Numbered from the stretch's first letter, positions 44,649 to 53,354 are shown. The stretch: DNA of 64,000 bases from Streptomyces sp. V2I9 (GCF_030817475.1 NZ_JAUSZJ010000002.1:6586626-6650625), one strand, 5' to 3'. Notes: a model not told the origin generated them from the sequence alone. Numbers and translations are program-made.

Positions 44649-45061
44649 CCCGGCGCCTCAGCCCTGTTTCCGCCGGGGCCGCGGCGGTGGACCGTCCGCC
44701 TCCGCCGGCGCGTTGCGTGCGGCGAGCCGCCCGGCCGCGAGGAACGCCAGGGGTGGGAGTCCACCTCGTGCACCGTGACGGACCGCAGGACGACCGCGAC
44801 GGCCACCGCCGTCTCCGGGCCGAGCGCCGCCAGCGCTTCGCGCACGCCGGAGCCGAACGCGTCGTGCAATTCGGTCGCCCACTTCGGGGGCCGGCTCGGC
44901 GCGGTGCTCGTGCCCGCCACCTCGTACTCCACGCCCGGTTCCCAGGGCTCGAAGTCCGCCACCGCCGGGGCGAAGACGGACGGGCAGCCGCCCTGGCGGA
45001 CGTACACGGACTTCACACCGCGCAGCGGCCGGGGCGTGAAGGTCCTCGGTTCGGTGGTCAT
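44645..45061 (-). CDS. Stand-alone EF-G domain IV-like protein, probably frameshifted near its end
   Basis: About 138 residues starting MTTEPRTFTPRPLRGVKSVYVRQGGCPSVFAPAVADF. The middle FGSGVREALAALGPETAVAVAVVLRSVTVHEVDSH closely follows domain IV of elongation factor G, including the VDS element. No GTPase domain is present. After VDSHP this frame turns into low-complexity Arg/Pro sequence. A shift of one base in a run of C restores the expected helix PLAFLAAGRLAARNAP and ends at 44658. A one-base deletion (real or a sequencing error) is therefore likely. A ribosome-binding or decoy role is only a guess. Confidence 0.65.
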   Translation of the reverse strand: MTTEPRTFTPRPLRGVKSVYVRQGGCPSVFAPAVADFEPWEPGVEYEVAGTSTAPSRPPKWATELHDAFGSGVREALAALGPETAVAVAVVLRSVTVHEVDSHPWRSSRPGGSPHATRRRRRTVHRRGPGGNRAEAPG

Positions 45062-45263
45062 ACGCCCACGCCGGAGGCGGTCCGGTGCTTCTCCCCACGG
45101 GTCTGTCTCCAGCAGGTCTCCCGCAGGCAGGGTCCCGCCCGCTCAGGCGTTCCGGCGCGGCTCACGGGAGCGGCGCTCCACGCTGCCGCCGGCCGTGGTG
45201 GGTGAGCCGGCATCCGCGGGAGGAACCGGGCACGGGTGGGACGGACGGGCCGGGTCCCGGCCA

Positions 45264-46208
45264 TCAGGGGCGGCCGGTGAGATAGCCGCCCATCGAGGTG
45301 AAGTACTCGGTCGCGGGCAGTTCCCGGCCGTCCGAGGTCCGCACCCGCGTGATCGCCAGGCCGTGGTTGCGGCCGTGGCGGGCGTCGGCTCCGGCGACGA
45401 TCACGACGCCGTCGCCCTCGCGGTAGAAGACGCGGCCCGGAGTGCCGCCGTAGCGGCCCCGTGACACGACGGCGGAGACGACCTCGAGGCGCTGTCCCCG
45501 GTGGTACGTGAAGGCGGCCGGGTACGGGGCGGACTGGGCGCGGACCAGGCGCTCCAGGTCCTCGGCCGGCCAGTTCCAGTCGATGCGGACGTCCTCTTCG
45601 GCACGCTTGTGGAAGAAGCTGGCCCTCGACCGGTCCTGTGGGGTGAACTCGGTCTGCCCGGAGGCGATGAGGCCGAGCGCCTCGATGGTCACCGGGGCGA
45701 TCAGGTCGACCGTCCGGTGGAAGAGGTCGGTGGCGGTGTCCTTCGGTCCCACGGCCACCGCCCGCTGGACGACGATGTCGCCGGCGTCCAGTTCCTCGTC
45801 CATCATGTGGGCGGTCACGCCGACCTCCTTCTCGCCGTTGATGAGTGCCCAGATCAGTGGCGAGAAGCCCGCGTAGGCGGGCAGCAGCGAGTCGTGGATG
45901 TTGAGCGTGCCGTGGCGCGGCAGGCCGAAGATCCGCGGAGGGATCCAGGTGCGCCAGTTGTTCGCCACGATGATGTCCGGGGCGGCCTCCGCGAGGAGCT
46001 CATGGAGCTCGTCGTCCGGGCGGTTGCGGATGATCACGGGGACCCCGTGCTTCTCCGCCAGGTCGGCGACGGAATCGCTCCAGATCTTCTCGTAGGCGTG
46101 TTCGCTCCGCGGATGCGTCACCACCGTCACCACGTCGTGCTCGGAGTCCAGGAGGGCTTGCAGCGTGCGATGCCCCCAGGTCTGGTAGCCGAACATGACG
46201 ACCCGCAT
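45264..46208 (-). CDS. Formyltransferase of the hydroxyornithine (CchA) type
   Basis: A 314-residue 10-formyltetrahydrofolate-dependent formyltransferase. The catalytic Asn-His-Asp are visible in LNIHDSLLPAYAGFSP and VTAHMMDEELDAGDIV, and a C-terminal OB-like domain follows. From family memory the sequence resembles CchA, which formylates N-hydroxyornithine for coelichelin, more than housekeeping Fmt. Start MRVVMFGYQTWGHRTL has an AGGAGG site. An iron box sits 40 bases upstream, supporting a siderophore role. No NRPS, ornithine hydroxylase or transport gene adjoins it, so its pathway partners must be elsewhere. Methionyl-tRNA formylation is the alternative. Confidence 0.85.
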   Translation of the reverse strand: MRVVMFGYQTWGHRTLQALLDSEHDVVTVVTHPRSEHAYEKIWSDSVADLAEKHGVPVIIRNRPDDELHELLAEAAPDIIVANNWRTWIPPRIFGLPRHGTLNIHDSLLPAYAGFSPLIWALINGEKEVGVTAHMMDEELDAGDIVVQRAVAVGPKDTATDLFHRTVDLIAPVTIEALGLIASGQTEFTPQDRSRASFFHKRAEEDVRIDWNWPAEDLERLVRAQSAPYPAAFTYHRGQRLEVVSAVVSRGRYGGTPGRVFYREGDGVVIVAGADARHGRNHGLAITRVRTSDGRELPATEYFTSMGGYLTGRP

Positions 46209-46247
46209 ACGGTGCCTCCTGGGAAGAGCGATCAACCGGCACATCAG

Positions 46248-46266
46248 TAAAGCAAGGCTTACCTAA
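46248..46266. promoter_or_regulatory. Putative iron box (DmdR/IdeR operator)
   Basis: TAAAGCAAGGCTTACCTAA agrees at 14 of 19 positions with the DmdR1/IdeR consensus TTAGGTTAGGCTCACCTAA. It lies 40 bases before the formyltransferase ATG in the divergent gap to the amidohydrolase gene, where a repressor would block the promoter when iron is plentiful. Confidence 0.7.
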
Positions 46267-46443
46267 ATGTACAACAGTGCATGATTGTCTTGGCAGTTGG
46301 GCATCCCATCGAGTTGACGTCCGGTAGCCCCGACCGTGACCAGGCGTTGGTGTCCGACCGCCTCCGGGCCCCTGCGGCAGGAGGGGGCCGACGGCGCCCG
46401 CCCCTTCCCCTCTTCCCTCTCCGACGGACGAACGGAACTGCCC

Positions 46444-48021
46444 ATGCTCTGCACACGGTTGACGAACGCGCGCGTCCTCACGATGGACCCCCGCCACCCC
46501 GTCGCCCATGACCTGGGCATCTGGCGCGGGAGGATCGTCGGGGTGGACGACGCCGTGACCTCCCTGCCCGTCCGCGAGGTCGTCGACCTGGACGGCGCCA
46601 CCGTGCTGCCCGGCTTCATCGACAGCCATGTCCACCTGGCCTGGGCCGGGTTGAAGGCCGGCACACCGAGCGTCGCCCCGTGCGAACGGGTCGAGGACAT
46701 CCTCGCGGTCGTGGACGCGGCGGCCCGGCGGCCGGGCCCGCCGACCGCGTGGGTGGAGGTCGCCGGGTACGACCAGCGGGCGCTGGGACGCCATCTGACC
46801 GCCGCCGAACTGGACCGGGTCAGCCATGGCCGCAAGGTCTTCCTGATGCACGACTCCGGCCACGCCTGCGTCGTCAGCACCGCCGTGCTGGAGCTGCTGC
46901 CGGCCGGAACGCCCCACGAGGACGGCTTCCTCGCGGAGAGCGCCATGACCGCCGCCCGCCGGCTGCGGCTGCCCTACTCCCAGGAGGAGCTGGCCGACGC
47001 GATCGAGCTGGCCGCACGCGCCTGCCTCGACGAGGGAATCACGGCCTGCGTGGAGGCGGGCATCGGCGGCGGACTCCTCGGCCACAGCCCCGTCGAACTG
47101 GGCGCCTACCAACTGCTCCGCGACCGCGGGCGACTGCCCCTGCGGATCCAGCTCATGGCCTCGGGCGACACGCTGCGCCCCCGTGCCGCCCACGCCGACG
47201 ACGGCTTCCCCCGCGCCCTGGATCTCGGCCTGCGCACCGGGTTCGGGGACGACTGGCTGTCGCTCGGCGCGCTCAAGATCTACACCGACGGCGGGATGAT
47301 GGCCCGCACGGCGGCTCTCACCTCACCGTACGAGGGCGAGACCTGCAACACCGGCCGCTTCCAGGACGACCCGGAACGGCTCAGCGACCTCATCGTCGAC
47401 GGCCACCTCGCCGGTTGGCAGCTCGCCGTCCATGCCATCGGCGACCGCGCCGCCGACCTCGCCCTGGACGCCCTGGAGCGGGCCCGGAGGCTGCGGCCCC
47501 GCCCGGACGCGCGCCACCGTATCGAGCACGCCGGGCTGATCCGCCCCGACCAGCTGCCGCGGTTCGCCGCACTCGGCGTCAGCGCGGTGGTCCAGCCCAA
47601 CTTCCTCCGCTACTTCGGAGACGACTACGCGACGGTGATGGGGGAGAGGAGGTCCGGCTGGATGTACCGGGGCCGGGGCTTCCTGGATCACGGGGTCGCC
47701 CTTGTCGGCAGTTCTGACCGCCCGGTCACGGACGGTTCGCCGCTGCGGGCGATCCAGTTCATGGTCGAACGCGCCTCCGTCTCCGGCCGCGTCATCGGCC
47801 CCGAGGAGGCCGTCACCGTCGACGAGGCGCTACGGGCCTACACGGTCGCCGGCGCCCACGCCTGCCGCTGGGAGGACGCGGCGGGCGCCCTCTCGGCCGG
47901 GATGCGCGCCGATCTGGTGGTGCTGGGCGACGACCCGCACCGCGTGGACCCGTCCCGGATCGGCGACATCGAGATCCTCCGGACCTACGTGGACGGCCGG
48001 GACTCCCGCGCCGAAGCGTGA
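46444..48021 (+). CDS. YtcJ-like amidohydrolase
   Basis: A 525-residue metal-dependent amidohydrolase. The TIM-barrel metal sites are visible: GFIDSHVHLAW, HAIGDRAADLALDAL, HRIEHAGLIRPDQLPRFAALGVSAVVQPNF and the final Asp in LVGSSDRPVTDGSPL. The small beta-sandwich is formed by both ends (TRLTNARVLTMD and GMRADLVVLGDDP). Relatives hydrolyse amide or ester bonds in varied small molecules; the substrate is unknown. It is divergent from the iron-box formyltransferase. The ATG giving MLCTRLTNARVL is the family start although its ribosome site is weak. Confidence 0.9.
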   Translation: MLCTRLTNARVLTMDPRHPVAHDLGIWRGRIVGVDDAVTSLPVREVVDLDGATVLPGFIDSHVHLAWAGLKAGTPSVAPCERVEDILAVVDAAARRPGPPTAWVEVAGYDQRALGRHLTAAELDRVSHGRKVFLMHDSGHACVVSTAVLELLPAGTPHEDGFLAESAMTAARRLRLPYSQEELADAIELAARACLDEGITACVEAGIGGGLLGHSPVELGAYQLLRDRGRLPLRIQLMASGDTLRPRAAHADDGFPRALDLGLRTGFGDDWLSLGALKIYTDGGMMARTAALTSPYEGETCNTGRFQDDPERLSDLIVDGHLAGWQLAVHAIGDRAADLALDALERARRLRPRPDARHRIEHAGLIRPDQLPRFAALGVSAVVQPNFLRYFGDDYATVMGERRSGWMYRGRGFLDHGVALVGSSDRPVTDGSPLRAIQFMVERASVSGRVIGPEEAVTVDEALRAYTVAGAHACRWEDAAGALSAGMRADLVVLGDDPHRVDPSRIGDIEILRTYVDGRDSRAEA

Positions 48022-48568
48022 CGGCCCGCGTCGCGGTGCGGCTCACGGGGCGGGGTGGCCCGCGCCACGGGTTCCGGGGTCCTGTGTGGGGGGTCCGGGG
48101 TCCTGGGCCGGAGGTTTCGGGGTGGCCGCGCCGGGGATTCCGGAACTCCGCGCCTCGGCGTGACGCTGCGCTCGGCGCCCTGGGTGCGGAGAAGGCGGAG
48201 AACGGTCCGGCACCTCTCCGCCGGGCTGGTGGCATGCCGCCGTGGAGCGCGACGCCGGACACGGCACCAGGGGCTGACGGCCACTCCACCCGACTCCCTT
48301 CCCAACCGCGTTGACGTCGAAGCCTGTTGAAGGCACCGAGGGGCGTTCGGGCCACGCCGCCCCGCGAGCGGTCGGCAGAACAATACGTGGTCTTTTTCGT
48401 GTTATTTAGGGTGAAGGCGGACATTGGCCCGTAGGTTGGGGAGAAACGCCACCCGAGTGGCGTCCTGTGTCCCCCGACCCACCACCGGCAGGGGAACGGG
48501 CGAAGGCGCCGTTCCACCGGCCGCCCCGCCTCCACGCCGCAGGTCATGAACGAGGAAAGGCAGGGCAG
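48022..48568. other. 547-bp gap; possible promoter patch
   Basis: No frame here resembles a gene. The first half is GC-rich with repeated GGGGTCC words. At about 48385-48430 there is an AT-rich patch containing a T-tract and TAGGGT, the best candidate promoter region for the WecA-like gene. A ribosome-site-like AAAGG precedes the GTG at 48569. Confidence 0.35.
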
Positions 48569-49819
48569 GTGAACGTGCTGGGGATCATCGCCTCCGGTGT
48601 GGCCGCGCTGTTCATCACGGTCGCACTCGCCAGGAGCGCCCGCCGCGTGGCGCTCCGCCCCCACACCCCGGCGAAGCCGGGCGGGTGCGCGTCACGGGCC
48701 AGGGCGCTGCGCAGAGCGGGCGGGGCGACCGCCGTGCTCGGCGCCGCCGCGGCGGCCGGTGGAGCTCTGTGGCTCGGTGCGGCGGACGACGCGCCCGCCT
48801 CCGTCGCGGGGCTGCTCGCCGGTGCCGGGGCCGTGGCCGCGCTCGGTCTCGTGCACGACCTGAAGCCGCTGGGGCCCGTCCTGCGCCTGGCCGCCCAGAC
48901 GGCGGCCGCCGCCCTCGTCGTCTGGGCGGCCGGACTGTCGCCCGTCGCGGCCGTCCTGGCCGTGCTCTGGATCGTCCTCGTCACCAACGCGTTCGCCCTG
49001 CTCGACCACGCCGACGGGCTGCTGACCGCCGTCGGCCTGGTCACCGCCGCCGGACTGCTCGCGTGTGCGGCCCTCGACGGCGGCTCCGCGCTCGCGCTGC
49101 TTCCGGCGACTCTGGCCGCGGGGCTCGCCGGGTTCCTGCTCCATACCTGGCACCCCGCCCGTCTGCGGCTCGGCGCGTGCGGCGCGCAGTTCACGGGGTT
49201 CGCGCTGGCCGCTTCCGGGGCGCTGCTCCAGGAGGCGGCCCCGGCCGGCCGCGCCGCGTGGGCCGCGCTGCCCGCCCTGGCGACGGTGGCCCTCGCCGAC
49301 ACCGCCCTCGTCGTGATCTCCCGCCGTCGCGCGGGACGTTCTCCGCTGCGCGACGCCGACGACCACATCGCGCACCGGCTGCGACGGGTGCGGGTCACGG
49401 TGCCCGGCGCGGCGATCCTGGTGGCCCTGTGGGCGGGCGTGCCCGTGGCCACCGGAACGCTCGTGTACGCCGGGCTGATGCACCCCGCGTTCCTCCTCGT
49501 GCCGCTGGCCGGGACGGTCGCCGTCGTCGTCGCCCTGCTCCGGATTCCCGCATACGCGCCGCCCCGCGCGGCTCGGTCCCGTACGGTCGCGCCCCGTACC
49601 GGAACCCGGCGACCCGCGACGCCCGCCGCGCCCGCCGCGAAGCCCAGGACGGCCCCCGCGCAGGGTGGATCGGCATCCGCGCAGGGTGGCTCGGCATCCG
49701 CCCCCGGCAAGAACGCTCCCCCCGGCACCGCCAGGACCGCCTCCGGCCGCCCCACCGTGCCGCCCCCGCCCTCCGGCCGCCCCTCCGAGGCCGCCGCGGT
49801 CGCGGCCGAGCGGAGCTGA
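48569..49819 (+). CDS. WecA/MraY-family membrane protein with altered catalytic motifs
   Basis: A 416-residue polytopic membrane protein with about ten hydrophobic helices and a 90-residue Pro/Ala/Ser-rich cytosolic tail. That tail includes two QGGSASA copies. The pattern is that of polyprenyl-phosphate sugar-1-phosphate transferases. However, the usual DD motif reads GLVHDLKPLG, the NxxxDG motif reads LLDHADGL, the GDxGS motif reads LGACGAQ, and HIHHRL is DDHIAHRL. Transferase activity is therefore doubtful. The GTG start precedes NVLGIIASGVAALFITVAL. It is convergent with a decayed glycosyltransferase. Confidence 0.8.
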   Translation: MNVLGIIASGVAALFITVALARSARRVALRPHTPAKPGGCASRARALRRAGGATAVLGAAAAAGGALWLGAADDAPASVAGLLAGAGAVAALGLVHDLKPLGPVLRLAAQTAAAALVVWAAGLSPVAAVLAVLWIVLVTNAFALLDHADGLLTAVGLVTAAGLLACAALDGGSALALLPATLAAGLAGFLLHTWHPARLRLGACGAQFTGFALAASGALLQEAAPAGRAAWAALPALATVALADTALVVISRRRAGRSPLRDADDHIAHRLRRVRVTVPGAAILVALWAGVPVATGTLVYAGLMHPAFLLVPLAGTVAVVVALLRIPAYAPPRAARSRTVAPRTGTRRPATPAAPAAKPRTAPAQGGSASAQGGSASAPGKNAPPGTARTASGRPTVPPPPSGRPSEAAAVAAERS

Positions 49820-49836
49820 CGCCGCCCGGCCCGTGA

Positions 49837-50697
49837 TCAGCCGCGCAGCCGTCGAGCACCGGCGCGGGCGAGGGCGCGCGTGCGGGGAGGCCATCAGGTA
49901 CGGCGCCCACAGCCAGCTGTGCCGCAGGCGGTACGCCCACCACTGGCGGGGCGGCAGCTCCCGTACGGAGGTCACCCGGCGCAGCGCCTCCCGGACGCCG
50001 GTCCCCGGCTCCCGGGAGCCAGAAGCACCGGTGGCGCCCGCGCATGCGCCCACGTGTCCCGGCGCGACCAGCGCGCTCACCCCGGCCCGGCGCGCACGCC
50101 GGCCGTGGTCGTATTCGCCCATCCGGTGGCGGAAGACCTGGTGGGGCCCCGACGAGGTCGTACACGGTCGGGGGGCACCAGAACCACCCGCCCGTCGTAC
50201 ATGTCGCACGGCTCGGGCCGGTGCCCGGCGGGCTCGACCAGGGTCAGGGAACTGCCCCAGCGGCCGGAGCACCCCCCCCGTACGCGTTGCGCACCGCGCC
50301 CACGACGACCGCGTCGGCCCCGGCCGCCCGCGCCGTGCGCAGCACGTTCGCCAGGGCGTCCGGGAACAGCTCGACCCGGTCGTCGAGTCACAGCTGATGC
50401 GTCCACACGTGGTTCGGGCCGCCCGGCGCCGTACCGGACGCGCCTCCGCCCCCGCCTCCGCCGAGGCTGTTGCGGCCGGCGCTGCGCAGCGCCCTGGTGC
50501 GGGGGACGTCCGCGCCCACCGACATGACCTCCACCACCGGATGCCGCCGCCGGACGGTCTCCGGCGTACCGTCGGTGCTGCCGGTGTCCACGAGATGCAC
50601 GCCCGGCGTCGTCCCGGCGGGAAGCCCCGCGCTGCTCCTCCAGTACGCGTGGCGCGGACAGCGTCCGGGTGCGGCGGTCGTGTCTCGTCATCCGCAC
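49837..50697 (-). pseudogene. Decayed family 2 glycosyltransferase
   Basis: Pieces of one GT2 protein can be read in different minus frames and in the right order: VRMTRHDRRTRTLSA, VHLVDTGSTDGTPETVRRRHP (nucleotide-sugar site), a block ending CDMYDGRVVLVPPDRV, HQVFRHRMGEYDHGRRARRAG, and LPPRQWWAYRLRHSWLWAPYLMASPHAR, with a final ARRLRG stop. At least four frame changes and an in-frame stop after NHVWTHQL separate them, one near an 8-base C run. The gene is not functional as read. Confidence 0.82.
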
Positions 50698-50915
50698 GGC
50701 GAGGCGGGCGTGGTGGACGGCTGACTCCTCAACTCCCTTCGCTCGGAGCGCGGCTGACGGTACGGAAGGGATGCGTCCTCCGCGCGTCCGTCGACGCGCC
50801 CGCCCACCGAAACCCCGAGAGGGGTACGCGAGGGGAGCGTGAGAGGCTACGTCCCAGCGGCTCCCACCGTGCCGACGGAGCCGGCCCACCGCCGACAGAT
50901 CGGGGAACAGCGCCC

Positions 50916-51896
50916 ATGACGCCTCCGAGCGATCCCGCGCCGGACAGAGCCACCGGCCCGGCCCCCGCCCACGGTGACGGGGGCCGCCACCAGGGAACGG
51001 GCCGGTTGATGGCCGTGAGTGACGTGCACGCGGCGATGTCCGACAACCGGCAGATCGTGGAGTCCCTGCGCCCCACGTCCGACGCGGACTGGCTGATCGT
51101 CGCGGGCGACGTGGCCGAGCGGCCCGAGGACATCCGGTGGGTGCTCGGACTCCTGGCGAAGCGCTTCGCCAAGGTGATCTGGGCACCCGGCAATCACGAG
51201 CTGTGGACGCTGCCCAAGGACCCGGTCCAACTGCGCGGCCAGGACCGCTACGACCATCTCGTGGAGCTGTGCCGGGAGTTGGGCGTCACCACGCCGGAGG
51301 ACCCCTTTCCGCTCTGGCCGGGTCCGGACGGACCGGTGGCGATCGCTCCCCTCTTCCTGCTGTACGACTACACCTTCCGCGCCCCCGGCACGCACACGAA
51401 GGAGGAGTCCCTCGCCGTCGCGCACGAGGCCGGGATCGTCTGCAACGACGAGTACCTCCTGTTCCCGGACCCCTATCCGACGCGCGACGCCTGGTGCCGT
51501 GCCCGTGTCGCCGTCACCGAACGCCGGCTCGCGGAGCACGACCCCGCCGTCCCGCTCGTCCTCGCCGGGCACTGGCCCCTCCTCCGGGAGCCCACCTCGG
51601 TGATGTGGTATCCGGAGTTCGCGCAGTGGTGCGGCACCGAACTGACCGCGGACTGGCACCGCCGCTTCAACGTCACCGCCGTCGTCTACGGCCACCTCCA
51701 CATCCCCCGTACGACCTGGTACGACGGGGTGCGCTTCGAGGAGGTCTCCATCGGCTATCCCAGGGAGTGGCGCGAGAGGGGACACCCGCGCGGCCTGCTG
51801 CGGCAGATCCTCCCCTACGAGGGCGAACCCGCCCCACCGGCCCGGACCGGCGCCGGTCCGTCCGTCCAGCGGCACACCTCCGGAGGCACTTCATGA
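50916..51896 (+). CDS. Calcineurin-like metallophosphoesterase (PptH-like)
   Basis: A 326-residue metallophosphoesterase. Metal ligands are all visible: VSDVHAAMSDN, IVAGDVAERPED, APGNHELWTLP, VLAGHWPLL and VVYGHLHIPRTTWYDG. The first 30 residues are a polar tail. The gene overlaps the following phosphopantetheinyl transferase gene by ATGA. In Mycobacterium tuberculosis the equivalent neighbour pair is PptH, which removes phosphopantetheine from carrier proteins, and PptT, which adds it; the same opposing roles are likely here. A shorter form from the ATG of MAVSDVHAAM is possible. Confidence 0.88.
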   Translation: MTPPSDPAPDRATGPAPAHGDGGRHQGTGRLMAVSDVHAAMSDNRQIVESLRPTSDADWLIVAGDVAERPEDIRWVLGLLAKRFAKVIWAPGNHELWTLPKDPVQLRGQDRYDHLVELCRELGVTTPEDPFPLWPGPDGPVAIAPLFLLYDYTFRAPGTHTKEESLAVAHEAGIVCNDEYLLFPDPYPTRDAWCRARVAVTERRLAEHDPAVPLVLAGHWPLLREPTSVMWYPEFAQWCGTELTADWHRRFNVTAVVYGHLHIPRTTWYDGVRFEEVSIGYPREWRERGHPRGLLRQILPYEGEPAPPARTGAGPSVQRHTSGGTS

Positions 51897-52612
51897 TCGA
51901 GCGGCTGCTGCCCGCCGACGTCTCCTGCGCGGCCACCCGCGCCGAGACCGTCCCGGACGGGACCCTCTTCCCGGAGGAGGAGGCGCTGGTCGCCAGGAGC
52001 GTGGCCAAGCGCAGGAACGATTTCGCCACAGCCCGCGCCTGCGCCCGGCGTGCCATGGCCGGACTCGGCCTGCCCCCGGTGGCCGTCCTCCACGGACACC
52101 GGGGAAGACCGCTGTGGCCCGACGGGATCGTCGGCAGTCTCACCCACTGCCACGGGTACCGGGCAGCCGCGCTGGCCCGCGAGAAGGACGTGCTCTCGCT
52201 GGGGATCGACGCGGAACAGCATGCCCCGCTGCCGGACGGCGTACGGGAGTTGGTGACGCTGCCCGCGGAACGGGAGCGGATCGGGCCGCCGGCCGCGGAG
52301 GGCTCGGGAGCCATCCACTGGGACCGCGTCCTGTTCTCCGCCAAGGAGAGCGTGTTCAAGACCTGGTATCCGATCACCAGGACCGAACTGGACTTCACCG
52401 AGGCGGATCTGACGTTCCAGCAGAGAAGTGGCCCCGAAGGTGTCGGTGGGGGGCGGACCCCCGTCGCGGCCTACGGCGACTTCGCCGCGCGGCTGCTCCT
52501 CACCGACCCCGCCCTGCCGACGACGTTGCGCGGGCGCTGGTGGATCGAGGAGGGCATCGTCGTCACGGCCGTACTGGTGCGGCCCGACTGGCGGGAAACG
52601 GACGATTTCTGA
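51893..52612 (+). CDS. 4'-phosphopantetheinyl transferase (PptT/Sfp-EntD type)
   Basis: A 239-residue enzyme that activates acyl- or peptidyl-carrier proteins using CoA. Motifs are GRPLWPDGIVGSLTHCHGYRAAALA, the magnesium-binding LGIDAEQHAPL and FSAKESVFKTWYP (the KESxxK signature). The length and the AYGDF/RWWIEEGIVVTAVL ending match the EntD/PptT branch serving polyketide and peptide synthases. No synthase lies in the window. Coupled start inside the metallophosphoesterase stop. Active-site residues look intact. Confidence 0.93.
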   Translation: MIERLLPADVSCAATRAETVPDGTLFPEEEALVARSVAKRRNDFATARACARRAMAGLGLPPVAVLHGHRGRPLWPDGIVGSLTHCHGYRAAALAREKDVLSLGIDAEQHAPLPDGVRELVTLPAERERIGPPAAEGSGAIHWDRVLFSAKESVFKTWYPITRTELDFTEADLTFQQRSGPEGVGGGRTPVAAYGDFAARLLLTDPALPTTLRGRWWIEEGIVVTAVLVRPDWRETDDF

Positions 52613-52637
52613 CGCCTCATCGGGTCTCAAGGCGCGC

Positions 52638-53228
52638 TCAGCCGGCGGTCCGCGCGGTCAGCGGGCGTCCCAGGGCCACATTCCACCGCTCCGACCGCCC
52701 GCTGAGTTCGGTCAGCGTCAGCGGGGCGACGTCCAGTCGCCAGAACGCCTCCGCCGACAGCCGCAGACCGTGCACGACCGCCGCCCGGACGACCGCCGCC
52801 TCGGCCACCGCGAGGACGCCCGCGCCGGGCGCGGCCGGTCCGCCGAGGGAGTCCAGCCATCCCCCGATCCGCCTGATCAGACCGTGCAACGATTCGCCGC
52901 CGTGCGGGGCCGCCGACGGGTCGCCCAGCCAGGCGGCCACTTCCGCGGGCTCGGCGGCGGCCACCTCCTCCAGTGTGAGGCCGGCCCAGCGGCCCATGTC
53001 CCAGCCGCTCAGGGCCGGTTCGGTCCGGGCCGCCAGGCCGAGCGCCCCGGCCGTCTCGCGGCACCGCTCGGACGGGCCGCTGCGTGTCAGTCCGGCCTCC
53101 GGCACCGCACCGCCCGCCGCCCGTGCCCGCTCGCGGCCCGACCGGTCCAGCGGGGCGTCCCCCTCGAAACGGGCCGCTCGCAGCGCGGCGTTCATCGCCG
53201 GTGAGATCAACATCACCCGTACGGTCAT
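52638..53228 (-). CDS. Histidine-phosphatase-fold protein with degenerate RHG motif
   Basis: A 196-residue protein. The fold pattern LTRSGPSERCRETAGALGL, LSGWDMGRWAGLTLEEV, GGESLHGLIRRIGGWLDSL and VVRAAVVHGLRLSAEAFWRLDVAPLTLTELS follows phosphoglycerate-mutase-like phosphatases such as alpha-ribazole phosphatase. The usual N-terminal RHG catalytic motif reads LISPAMNAA and the late catalytic His region also departs (AEAAVVRAA). Phosphatase activity is therefore doubtful. It is divergent from the cobalamin riboswitch and cobalt-transport genes, and a cobalamin-linked role is inferred only from that. Confidence 0.75.
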   Translation of the reverse strand: MTVRVMLISPAMNAALRAARFEGDAPLDRSGRERARAAGGAVPEAGLTRSGPSERCRETAGALGLAARTEPALSGWDMGRWAGLTLEEVAAAEPAEVAAWLGDPSAAPHGGESLHGLIRRIGGWLDSLGGPAAPGAGVLAVAEAAVVRAAVVHGLRLSAEAFWRLDVAPLTLTELSGRSERWNVALGRPLTARTAG

Positions 53229-53354
53229 GTCCCTGCTCTCACTCCTTCATCAGGGGCCTCACAGTCCTGTCGCCCCGAGGGCTCCACGTTCCGGGGCTCC
53301 GCAGATTGGACCATGGCGGCACCTGCGCCCGCGCGGTATCGTCACGTCGACCAT

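Noticed and set aside
45264..46208. Housekeeping methionyl-tRNA formyltransferase
   Set aside because: Sequence style and the iron box fit a siderophore formyltransferase better, and housekeeping fmt is normally beside def or rsmB; kept only as an alternative.
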